From Glebionis coronaria (lineage: Eukaryota; Streptophyta; Magnoliopsida; Asterales; Asteraceae): a stretch of 64,000 bases of DNA. The notes below the pieces were generated by a model. It ran no database searches, was not told the origin of the DNA, and worked only from the letters and a program-made list of their open reading frames with translations. Made by a program: the position numbers and the translations under genes. The stretch spans positions 398,618,433 to 398,682,432 of the forward strand of contig CM046878.1 in NCBI GenBank assembly GCA_025667525.1. Reading direction: 5' to 3'. Numbering within the stretch: the first letter of the stretch is position 1; the number at the start of each line of letters is the position of its first letter. Positions 35,301 to 45,190 of the stretch are shown here, one piece after another.

Positions 35301-35460
35301 TGAGACCTTTTGTACTGTGATGCTTTTAATTTAAATTCAACGAGGTATTTTTATAAAACGTCTCATTTAGAGTCGTTCTCTTGTACCTTGAACTATGATA
35401 CAATGACGTAACAGCCCCCGAGCTTCACCGCTTCCGCATATCACATTTTGGGGTGTTACA
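32331..35460 (+). repeat. Element H 3' LTR (3,130 bp)
   Basis: Second copy of the LTR. It ends tgttaca and is followed by target duplication atctt. Mini-hairpin copies lie at 34265-34274 and 34343-34352. Confidence 0.95.
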
Positions 35461-35465
35461 ATCTT

Positions 35466-35520
35466 AAGGGTACTATTCATGGTAAAAGCATGTGGGTTTT
35501 ACAACTCTTCCCCCCTAAAA
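35466..35520 (-). repeat. Element A2 LTR start plus purine tract
   Basis: Resumes A2 after H. It ends gggttttaca (35503), the reverse of the LTR start tgtaaaaccc. Then actcttccccccctaaaa is the polypurine tract on the minus strand, matching 5791-5869 of element A. Confidence 0.88.
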
Positions 35521-36940
35521 AGAATAATTCTTCCCCGACTTATAGATAACGTAACTGAAAGAGAAACATACCCGAATCAAACCGAGAGGGTATGTAAGAT
35601 AAATGAACGTCCAGGTGACCTCGCAGAAGGAACGCGGAACGTGACATGTCTTGAAAGGACATGGAACGTGACGTGACTAAAAGGACATATCTAATTGATA
35701 AGAGAAATACGGATAATAAGTCCGGATGAATTTGTCCGTTTCCAAGTGGCTTCCCTCTTGGAACGGTTCCTTCACAAGATCTTGACATGAATGATAAATC
35801 TTGGTCCTCCTGACCTTGACTTGGAATACGAAGAAGTTCTTGGTTATCAACATAAGGTAGATCCCCTAAATTTGATCGAGGGAATAAGAATTAACGTGTA
35901 AGGGCAACTGAAACGTGACGATACTAAATAATCTAACCTTACCGATAACTAACAACGATGCGCAAGACATATAGAAACGTAGTACGTGAAAAATTTTAAA
36001 CGTGATACGTGAAAAATTTTGAACGCGATACTTGGAAATATGGTGAATGTAGTATGAGCAACATATCGTGATCCATGATACATGTACCATATCGTGAACG
36101 TGATATGAGGAACGTTGAATGAACATGACATGTGAAACATATCGTGAACATGGAATATAATGGCGGTAACGCCAAACGCTACAAGTTGAGACGTGTAATA
36201 TGACGTGAAACGTATATCTGAGGATAGAGAGTTATACTAAACTTGGGTTTGGTCTCTCAAGTTCTTGCAAAACTTCCCAGAACAAAAATGAACATAAAAT
36301 CGTAAGCCAAGATACGATCATGAACGTGAATAGTGTCATGAACACGAGCGTGAAAGCAAGTCGTGGAATTAGAATGAAGACGTGAAGTAAATAAGGAGCA
36401 CAACTACGAATCTTTGTCTGACCCGATAACTGAGGGATTGACAAGTGATCGGATGAGCCTTGGTTGGAACATGTCCGATCAATCTGTTGGTTCTGAAATC
36501 CTTGCGGATGTAAGGATTCTACAGACTTGATCAAACTGTTTGCAATAACCTAGATAGCATCATGCTTCTTCTGAGTTTGCGTTAATCTGGTAACCAAAAT
36601 CCGTGGAGATCTTGTCCCTTTTTAATTCCCAATTTCAGATGATGAAAACATCCCAGTCTGTTGGTGTCGTATCTTAACCTGTTGGTATGTCAGGTACCTA
36701 GATATGAACATAACTGTAGCTTGCTTCATCGAACTTGATACATAGGAGTTTGCGAAACTCTGAGTCTATGAATCTAAACTTCTCTTAGCATAGGATTTTA
36801 TAGAACACCTAATGTAATGTAGGGTTATTTACTTTACGCATAAGCTGAGTCATGGTAAGATTAACCATGCAAATCCATGTGATCCAGCGTGTCACTGTAA
36901 TCAACCAGAATTGATATTGGAAATTTACAGGGTGAAATTT
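35521..36940 (-). other. Element A2 3' interior, decayed
   Basis: Short variants of acgtgaaacgtgatatg dominate, as in the matching part of A. By position it should hold RNase H and integrase, but I see no clear domain. ORFs up to 100 codons overlap on both strands and are not convincing. Confidence 0.5.
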
Positions 36941-36949
36941 CGCTTGTCG

Positions 36950-37347
36950 TAGAATGGGCAACATAGTGCAGATATGGTCTTCCTGTTCTTCTCTAGGCTT
37001 AGAGGAAAATCAGGTTATCCTCAATGAAAACACTGATGAGTTTGTTTATGAGTTCATGGGAACTCATTTGCTGTTGGAGCATTGATAAGATTAATACAGA
37101 ATCATGAATTTAGCATGACTAAGTCGTGTACGAATAGCAGTCATGGGCATGTCCTGCTCTTTCACTCGTCACTGTTGGCATCATGATCATGAATCCGATC
37201 TTGTAAGGTGCTTAACACCATACGGTTGATTGGACATGTCGTCAAAACGTGGAGGAGAATAACGGTCATGAATGGTGATTTGTTTAAGTCGACGGTAGTC
37301 GACACATAATCTCATGGTACCATCCTTCTCCTTGTAGGTTCTTCTGG
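36950..37347 (-). pseudogene. Decayed reverse transcriptase of element A2
   Basis: On the minus strand, 37347 to about 37230 gives an open stretch KEKDGTMRLCVDYRRL followed by ITIHDRYSPPRFDDM, the conserved RT fingers of Ty3/gypsy elements. Near 37035-37000 the catalytic box reads VFIEDNLIF in place of FIDD. Stops and shifts lie between. This shows that the A/A2 family descends from a coding element. Confidence 0.8.
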
Positions 37348-37349
37348 AA

Positions 37350-39150
37350 TGTATGGGAAGATTTTGGAATAATCAACTGGTTATGCGTAAAAGGACTTAA
37401 GTGGTCGTGTCTTACTGACAGCTAGGAAATTTTAGCAATCATGGCTAACAAAGCACGTGCTTGGAAAGCATAGATAATTTGTACAGATTTTCCTGATGGA
37501 AAATCATGTTGAGTGTATTCAGGAGCCTGAATATTACTGTACAAAATCATGAATCATAGCATGGTATGTGGTTAGTAGTCCATAATTAGGATTAAATCCA
37601 ACTCGCATCAGTCCGAGGCAATACGTTAACAGCTTGGATCTTATCAGTAGACTGAAGGAAAACCTTCGTATACATGAGTGATACGAATGGCGTCCTTCAT
37701 GGTCATGAATCTATGAGATATGGCTACAAGAAATAGAAGTGGCATCGGCAACATGACAGTTCTCACTGATGCGCCGGTAATAGTACTGAAATTCCTGTGG
37801 CCTGATTAATACATGGCACAACATAATGGATATACCATGGGAGGGTACCCTGGATTTCTTAGAAATGTTCCATAATTGGACGTGAGTCATGTGTCTTAAC
37901 TCGCGTCTTGGAAATATAAGCATGACATATGTATTGACTGGTGTCTTGACATGTGTTTTCAGAAAGTATACGTGAGACATGTGTCTTGACTGATGTCTTG
38001 ACATGTGTCTCGAGACGTGAAACCATAGAACTACAATATTAGGTTATTATGCCAGAATTGGCGGATCGGTTGGACTACTGATCATTTGGATGTCTGATCA
38101 CGTCCGCGGCCGGAGCCTCGGTTGCGATTTCTAGGATAGTTGTTGTCATAGTAGTGGTTACTATCATCCTGTCTGTCAGTTCCATGATGGTCATTCTCAT
38201 GATTGTGATTCATGTAACTATTCAGCTGACTGGCCGGCCGGTACCGGTTTGCACTCATATGACTGAAACGACAACTGAATGACGTGTGACATGTAACTAA
38301 GAATTTGGAACAATGATTGATGAAAATCGTCTGATGGTGGAGTGTCTTCTCGTCCAATAGTTTTGCTCTGACGCCTTTGTCTTCGTCTTGTAGGATCTCC
38401 ATGTTGTGAACAACATCAACATTTCGTAGCGTCTCCAAGCATTAGCAGCATCAACCCTAGTATCATCTCCAAGTTATGAGCGGCATCGACAATCTTGTAG
38501 AATATCAGCAAGTGAATATACGCCTGAGATGATTTAGAATCGACTAGCAAATACTCGTGAAGTATTGCAAGTGAAAAACACATGGATTAAGGTATGTGAA
38601 ATACACATGGAATACGGTACATGGAGTACACACGGAATGCACATGAACTGATCGGTATGGGGTCGATAATTTTCATGATTTAAGGAAGGTATATCGGTTA
38701 GACGGTTAGGAAAAAAACCATCATGATAACCTGGCAGTATTAGCATAGACATCATTCTGGTTGTATCGAAAAACGTTAAAGTGTGGTTACACAAAATTCA
38801 AGATGATTTGTCTGAAAGCATGATCAATGAAAACCAACCATGACTATCATGAAAGCAGAATTTACATGAATTCCAACAGTGTCTTGCATGGAAGCAAAGA
38901 CAACAAAAGAGACGTAAGACATAATCACGTGAATACCAAGTCATTATGAAGAAACATGGGGCAACTCAGTGTGAAGGAGTGTATAACATAATCAACATGA
39001 AACCGAAGTTAACCATGACAGTATGACAACATACTTGACATAAAAACATAATAACTTATGAGGGGACATGAAAAAAATTTATGCCAATAAATCATGAGAA
39101 AAATTTTATGCATGAAAACAGTGCATGAATGTATAATGTAGTTTATAAAA
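37350..39150 (-). other. Element A2 5' interior, no gene recognised
   Basis: Expected to hold gag and protease, but only repeats and short frames are seen. The minus-strand frame at 38082-38438 (118 codons) has a basic, Asn/His/Arg-rich C-terminus that recalls the tail of a gag, but no Cys/His motif. Confidence 0.45.
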
Positions 39151-39159
39151 ACCTTTATA

Positions 39160-39310
39160 TGTGCGAGGGGACGCCTATGGGTCGGTCCCAAAACAAAAGA
39201 CATGGCGAGGGGACGCCTATGGGTCGGTCCCAAAGTTAAAAGTTTCGATAAAAGCACATGCGACTAAATAGGGCCAGTCCTGTACCAACCATTACTTAGT
39301 CATAATTCCT
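39160..39310 (-). other. Element A2 leader stem-loops
   Basis: Two hairpins with GGGAC/GTCCC arms (39168-39189, 39210-39231) around the loop gcctatgggtcg, the complement of the ccataggc loops of element A. The adjoining block 39260-39300 matches A near 1400-1460 in reverse. Confidence 0.7.
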
Positions 39311-40670
39311 GCAACAATGATACATGAAACATAGATAAATGAAACTCATCTGTCCAAACTTATCAGAAAAAAAGTTTATGTGACTAATTATGAACTACTA
39401 GGATTCAGTCCACATAGCCAAAGTTCACGAGGAACATTATGCATGAAACAATGACACATAACTAAATATGAATGACGCTTGTTAATAAGTGTGTAAACAC
39501 TTATCCTTTTGCCACGAAAATCAAGGAAAAACAAGACCTAATCATGTGTTAAATGTCGTAAAAGTCGGAATTACGCGTGGTTTTGTGTTTTTGTGTTAAA
39601 ATATGTACAAATGATCAAAAGAAGAGAAAACAAGGGATTTCACGGTTAAATGTTGAAGAAAAGTCCAAAAAGAGACGAAGACAAAGTCAAAAGACCAAAA
39701 GTGTGCCCAAGTTCACGAAAACCGGCTAAACCGACACGGTTTTGAAGAAATGATCAAAGAAAGCCGAAATCGAGCTCGTTTTAGTGGATTTAATTATTTA
39801 CGAAGATTTTGGGTCTTGTGGGTCCCACATTGGATAAATGGGCTCAAAAGCCCATTTAAGGATTTAAAAGTATTAACTTCTTGGTAAATTAGCCCAATAT
39901 GGCCCATTTGATAACTACCTTAAGGTACGGATTCAATTTGTTGGGCCACAAGCCCATTTTGGGTTAAGCAAATGATACGAATGAGATAAACTATTCTAGT
40001 CAAAGTCAAAGCACAGTCACCACAAAGCCCATTTGGCTTAAACTGAAACGAATGAAAAAAATGTGAAACCTTTTCTTTGTTTAAGCCATGGTCAAACTAA
40101 CACAGTCAACACACCCTTAAATACACTCCCCTCACACGTGTCTATACACGTCTCTCCTCACCCCACTTACACATTTTAGTTAAATAAAACTTATTTACCC
40201 TACACCCACTTTTATCCCTGTTTCGTTACAACCAAGAATACCCACTCACCCCTTCACTGTTCTTCTTTCCCTCCCCATTTACACAGCCACCATAAAAAAA
40301 CACTAAAAATTACTATCACAAAAATTACCCACTAAATTATGGGGCTTTTACCCTTTATTGTTAATTCACACCAAAGGGAAATAAATCCCCAAGAAAAACA
40401 GGAAGAACACCCACAAGGTGGTCCTCTATCAATCCGACGTGGCAGAATTCTTTTATTTTGATTGGTTGTGACACCTATCCAATACCAATCCCTCCAATCA
40501 AATCTCTCCACCTCAGCATAAAGAAGCACAAATCACGCCAGGTCAATGATCCATGTGATAGTGGAGCAATCTCATCCGTTTGATCAAAAGAAAAAGAGAG
40601 AGAAGATGGAATGAAGGGCCATGATTTGATGCTTACAATTGAAGCTAAGAAGAAGGTTTCAGTGGTTTTG

Positions 40671-40680
40671 CCTATAAAAA
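40671..40680 (+). promoter_or_regulatory. TATA-like box in LTR E
   Basis: cctataaaaa followed by a C-rich stretch. It lies about 40% into the LTR, the same relative place as in D and G. Confidence 0.55.
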
Positions 40681-41189
40681 CCCCCTTTCACATGTAATTG
40701 GGGGGCACTTTTTCATTATTTTAATTTTCAGTAAATTAGTTTTAGGATTTAATGTATTTCTTTAATTTTAAGTCAATGTAATTTTCTTTTTTATGATTAA
40801 TGAAAAGTTCTTTCTATTAATTCGTCTCCATTTTAATTCTCGTCTCATTTAAATATCTCCTTTAAATCTACGTTTTCTTTTACTGTCAGTTTTTATTGAT
40901 TGTTTTAAATACTGTTTTGGTTACTGTACGCAAGTATTATTATTATAAAAAAATAAAGGAAAGTGATAATAATCTTCCCCATTGGGAGATTAAAAAAGGG
41001 TTATTGTTACTATTCGTTTGAATATATTATTTGGTTCGAGTGCTTTTCGTTTGGGGTTGGGATCGAGATGGTGATGATGTTTGATGATTAAGGTGGTGTT
41101 CGGGTCTAATTTGTTCAAAAAGATGGCTCAGGGCCGATCTTCTTCCCAACATAATCGACATCGGGTTCTCATCTTCTTTTCATTTTATT

Positions 41190-41660
41190 TTGCTAAGTTT
41201 ATGAATTCTGCTTATTTAGTTTTGGTTTTGGATTATCTGCTTGTTTGTTAAATCTGTTTATTTGTTTTGTTGCTGTGTCACTTTGCGTTAATCTGTTTGG
41301 TTTAATCTTTCGTTTCAGTTTTCTCGAATTAAATATTAATCTGTGTAGTGTTCTGCTTATTTTGATTTAAGTCTAGTTTGCTTATTAGGATTTTTGCTTA
41401 TAACTTATTTGCTTATTGTTTAAATACTGTCTTAGCTTATTTGGTTTAGTACTGTCATAATTTATTGCTTTTGCTTATACTGCTTTTGCTTATTTGTCTT
41501 TCTTTCCTGCTTATTCTATTTATTTGGCTTATTTACTGCTTATTAGGTAATTTTTGGTACTGCTTATTTGGTTACTTTTGTTTTAACTTATTTGGGATTG
41601 TTGATTATTTGGTTACTGTTTATTTTAGTAGTGTGTAGCTTATTTTGTTTTTATACCTGC
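41190..41660 (+). repeat. Dispersed tgcttatt motif in LTR E
   Basis: tgcttatt or gcttattt recurs about twenty times at irregular spacing in the presumed transcribed part of the LTR. LTR D has fewer copies in the same part (about 43980-44120). Confidence 0.6.
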
Positions 41661-41739
41661 TTACAATCTCAGACCCATTTGGTCTGAGGTTTATGAATTC
41701 CAAAAAGTCAAAAAATAATTATAGCAAAAATTTCGTCAC

Positions 41740-41796
41740 TAGTGGGAATCGATCCCTCGACCTCTCGCATAGCAGGCCAACGCCACAACCATTCCA
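41740..41796 (-). other. tRNA-like patch, antisense, in LTR E
   Basis: The minus strand reads a B-box-like ggatcgattcc (41745-41755) preceded by an A-box-like tggcgttggcctg (about 41774-41786). No acceptor or anticodon stem can be folded convincingly, so it is not called as a tRNA gene. Element G has a similar patch at the comparable place. Confidence 0.5.
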
Positions 41797-42423
41797 TCTA
41801 GTGTTCTTTTTGTGTTTTACTTTGCATGTTTTAGATAATATAGGCTTTTATAATGTTTGGCAGTTTTATTTAAAAAGTTTAATTAGTTTTTAGTTTTATT
41901 AAATCTTAATTAAAAGTTTTATTACTTGTTTTTTTTAATAAGTTTAAAGTTTTTTAAAAAAAATACAAAAAGACAAAAAAATATATTTTATTTTATTATT
42001 TTAATTAGTTTTCATTTAATAATTTTTAGAGATTAAAAATAGTTATAAATTCTTACCTAAAATTTTAGTTTTAAATTTAGTTTCATCTTTATTTAAATTT
42101 TAAAAATAGTTTTCATTTAAATTTATTAGTTTAAAATTAAATAGTTTTTAATCTAGTTTTCAATTAAATTAGTTTTAAATTTTGTTTAAGTTTCAAAATT
42201 GTTTTTATTTAAATTAGATTAAATAGATTTTTAAATTAGATTAAATATTTTTTATATTAAATAGCTTTTAGTTTAAAAATCCAAAAATATTATTTACCCA
42301 AAACAAAGTAAGTCTAACGTTAATTGAAAATCAATTCGAGTCGATCCGAGGAACGAAAATAGATCTTAAAAGAGCATACAAAATCCGCTAAAGCCATACA
42401 TCATTTAAAAGTTTTCATTAAAA

Positions 42424-42438
42424 TGGCGCCGCTGCCGC
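42424..42438 (+). other. Primer-binding site of element E
   Basis: tggcgccgctgccgc lies three bases after the LTR end, close to the Asp-tRNA-type site of Athila elements. Confidence 0.85.
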
Positions 42439-43174
42439 TTCGCTTGTACGATTGACGATTTTTCGGTGAAAACGTTTGGATTTTGGGATCCGTTCTCTTT
42501 GAACGTTACGTTTCTTGCAACAACAATCAAAAATACAAAAAAAATCAAAAACTTAAAAATACAAAAAATTAAAAAAATCACAAAAAGCAAATTCTTTCCT
42601 AAGATTTGCACCAAAAAAATTAAAAAAAGTAATCAAAAAGTAATACTTTTTCCTAAAAGTATTACACCAAAAATATTACGTATTAGTGTTATTTTTCTTA
42701 GTTCGATTTATTTCGTTTTTATTGTGAATATATATTTTTCTAAAAAATACAAAAGGATTTTTCTTTTACTATAGTATATTACGTAGCACAATAAATTTAC
42801 CTACTTTTCAAATAAGTCGTAGTTGGGATTTCATCACCTAACTATTGTATTCGCATCCTAAACAAATAAAAAGGCAAAATAGATAAATACTAGTAAGACG
42901 TTTGAACTCAAAATATACAAACTATAAGGTGGGTATAAGGCGACGCGCTATAAAAGGCCGTCTAAGGAAAAAGGTTTTTAAGTGCTTTGTGCCACCTCGT
43001 TTCCCCGCTTGCTTGTGCGTATATTGAGAGGGACGACCGATTATTGGTTTGCCAACTCAATTAGTATTTAAGTATATATTTTTTTAGATTTTTACTATTG
43101 TACCTCGAGAGGGAGAATCCTTTTCCTCTCAAAGTCGACCGAGGTCACCTACCTCATTCCAAAGTTTTAATTGT
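42439..43174 (+). other. Element E 5' leader
   Basis: AT-rich, untranslated. Contains the block attttgggatccgttc and hairpin CGTTC-tcttt-GAACG (42491-42505), also present in D's leader. The Lys-rich frame at 42466-42774 is low complexity. Confidence 0.65.
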
Positions 43175-43209
43175 ATGCGCACTCGCGCGCGTACATACAT
43201 ATCGAGTGG
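43175..43209 (+). pseudogene. gag start of element E (first 11 codons)
   Basis: The ATG at 43175 begins MRTRAR, matching the MRTRSS start of D's gag. The frame runs to the D insertion. The duplicated agtgg keeps phase with the continuation at 54573. Confidence 0.75.
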
Positions 43210-43632
43210 TAATAAGTGTGAAAACACTTATCCTTTTACCACTTATTTCCAATAATAACAAGACCAAAACGTGTGATTTATGTCGTAAAAGTCGGAATTA
43301 TGCGTGGTTTGTGTTTTTATTGTGTTTTAGGACCAAAATATCAAAAAGGAAGAAAACACGGGCTTTCACGGGCTTTTATCGAAGAAAACGGGAAAAGACG
43401 AAGTCAAAAGATCAAGAGTGCAAAAAGAACGGAAGTCCAAGGCCTATTCTGAAGATTTATCGAAGAAAAAGTCAAAAGACGGAAATTTAACGAAGTCGAA
43501 GAACTTAAGTCTAATAGAAGAAGAAAATTAAAAGACAAGTTCAAATCCCGAGACGACAAAGACGAAGAATTAAAGTCGAGTCGAGAAGAAAGCAAGAAAG
43601 AAGATGCAACACATGCATTCCTTCCACCTTCC

Positions 43633-43641
43633 CTATAAATA
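43633..43641 (+). promoter_or_regulatory. TATA box of LTR D (5' copy)
   Basis: ctataaata, repeated at 53261-53269 in the 3' LTR. Confidence 0.65.
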
Positions 43642-43742
43642 CCCTCCTAATAGTCATTAGGAGGGTGGTTAGATTTTTAGTTAATTTTTCACTTTTTAGT
43701 TTTCTCTAGTTTTTAGAGAGAGAAAGTCTTAAACTTTCTCTC
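43641..43742 (+). other. Two strong hairpins near the presumed transcript start of LTR D
   Basis: Hairpin 1: ACCCTCCTAAT-agtc-ATTAGGAGGGT (43641-43666), 11 perfect pairs, between the TATA box and the expected start. Hairpin 2: GAGAGAAAGT-cttaa-ACTTTCTCTC (43718-43742), 10 perfect pairs. Both are repeated in the 3' LTR (53269-53294, 53346-53370). Confidence 0.75.
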
Positions 43743-44942
43743 ACAATTTCATCTTTTTCTTTTAATATTTCAAGATTAAACACTTTGTATTGCTTATTTT
43801 TATTAATCAAGTCCATTTTAAGCTTTTATTCCTTAATCTCATTCTACTTTTCTTTGATTTTAGATTGATTTTGGTGCGTATATCATAAGATCCGTGTTGT
43901 TCTCATTGATTCCGTGCTTAAAAAGTTAATCTTTTGATCATTTTATAAGCTTTCATTTGATTAAGCTTTAAGACTTTTGTGCTTATTAGCTTATTTTTAT
44001 GATTAGCTTATTTTTCTCATTAAAAAGCTTTATTAAAAAGTTTATGTTTTTATTGTTTGATCTAAAAAGTGGTTTAATTTCGAGTTGAATAAGTTGAGAT
44101 AAGTGCTTATTTGATTCGGTTAAGTATTCGGATTGATAAGTTTTGGATATTGGCTTATTGAACTTAGCTTATTTCCTAGCTTTCCAAAATCCCACAATTT
44201 TCGGAAAGGGTGGTAAAGCCCCTTTCCGATTGGGTTTTCCGACCGGTACATCATCATAACCAATTTCCACAATTTTCGGAAAGGGTGGTAAAACCCCTTT
44301 CCAATTGGTCCACATTCCGACGGCACCCCACAAACATTCCGATCGTTGGCTTTTGTTGCATATTCCGACGGGAGGTTATTTAGCCTGTATTCCGATTTGA
44401 ACTACTCCAAGTATTCCGACGGTATCACTTTGCAATATTCCGATTGGTAGTTTGGCTAAGTATTCCGATTGGGTTAAGTTTGCATATTCCGATTGGGTCC
44501 CTAATCCACTTTCCGATTGACAGTCTTGCGGATATTCCGATTGTGTTACTTCTTTCCATATTCCGATCAACTGATCGGAAAACATTCCGATCAGGGCCCT
44601 TTTGTCTTGCTTTGGTTTTTTTTTTCGATCTAACTTTCTTTTAGTACTTTTTACTTTCAAGATATTTTCCAAGTGTTAGTTTTATTCAGTGTGTTAGTAC
44701 TCTTCCATTGTCACCTTTAAGTTTATGAGCTTTTATTTTTTATTTGTCACTTTTAATATTAATATTTATTCTTCCACTTTACTAAACGACACTTTAATTT
44801 CTTGCTAATAGTTTAAATCAAACCAAACCATTCTCTTGATTCACCAAAAGACGATTGAGTCGCACTTAAGACCGGTTTTCAATTCGAAAAGACTTGGGAC
44901 TTCAAAATTTTATACTTTGGTTACAAAAATTCAAGTATTAAA

Positions 44943-44957
44943 TGGCGCCGCTGCCGG
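44943..44957 (+). other. Primer-binding site of element D
   Basis: tggcgccgctgccgg lies two bases after the LTR end. It matches the Asp-tRNA-type Athila site (TGGCGCCGTTGCCGG) except at one position. Confidence 0.88.
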
Positions 44958-45190
44958 CTCTTTTCGTTAAGATAAACGGTTTCTAGTGAGAGACGCATTG
45001 AATTTTGGGATCCGTTCTTTGAACGTTAATTTCATTGCTATAAAAATTTCCAAAATTCCATAAAAAATATAAAACTCTTCAAAAATACAAAAACATTGAA
45101 AAATCATTAAAAGCAATTCTTTTCAAAAGGTTTTGCACCAAAAAAATTATATAGCTATTCTCTTTGTGTATATTTTTCTTCTGCAGGTGC
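44958..45190 (+). other. Element D 5' leader
   Basis: Contains the block attttgggatccgttc with hairpin CGTTC-ttt-GAACG (45013-45025), shared with E. Just before gag, tatttttcttctgcag (45171-45186) looks like a 3' splice site. Confidence 0.65.

Larger units (their letters stand above)
24150..35460 (+). mobile_element. Element H: Tekay/Del-like chromovirus, TSD atctt
   Basis: LTRs 24150-27281 and 32331-35460 start tgtaacacc and end ggtgttaca. They are flanked by the perfect duplication atctt (24145-24149, 35461-35465). Primer site, gag, protease, RT, RNase H, integrase, chromodomain and purine tract are all in order. I count roughly 18 LTR differences in the first 950 bp, about 2%. Long LTRs plus a C-terminal chromodomain fit the Tekay/Del group. 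It sits inside the A2 LTR. Confidence 0.95.
21332..39482 (-). mobile_element. Element A2: older relative of A, reversed, split by H and cut by E
   Basis: The LTR's 3' end is at 21332 (tgtaacacccc) and its 5' start at 35503 (gggttttaca). H occupies 24150-35460. The interior runs 35504-39482. LTR end, purine tract, leader stem-loops and the ggtacag-accat leader block match element A in reverse, with many differences. The interior keeps a decayed RT. The primer-site end and second LTR are missing because E begins at 39483. Confidence 0.88.
39483..42420 (+). repeat. Element E 5' LTR (2,938 bp)
   Basis: The first 150 bp resemble the LTR of D (taataagtgtg, then gtcgtaaaagtcggaatta). TATA-like box cctataaaaa at 40671-40680. 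Transcript-side half (about 41190-41660) is T-rich, with many copies of tgcttatt. An antisense tRNA-like patch is at 41740-41796. No gene. Confidence 0.88.
43210..44940 (+). repeat. Element D 5' LTR (1,731 bp)
   Basis: Starts taataagtg and ends caagtatta, not TG...CA. TATA box ctataaata at 43633-43641. Two strong hairpins follow (43641-43666, 43718-43742). The downstream half has about fifteen attccgat/attccgac motifs, in places spaced 24 bp (44270-44590). A short Lys/Arg-rich frame at 43098-43490 spans E and the LTR and is not a gene. Confidence 0.95.

Noticed and set aside
41740..41796. Functional tRNA gene on the minus strand
   Set aside because: Box-like motifs only; no convincing acceptor, anticodon or D-stem. 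Kept as tRNA-like.
42466..42774. Lys/Ile-rich 102-codon ORF in the leader of E
   Set aside because: AT-rich low complexity (atcaaaaa runs) in an untranslated leader; not found in D.
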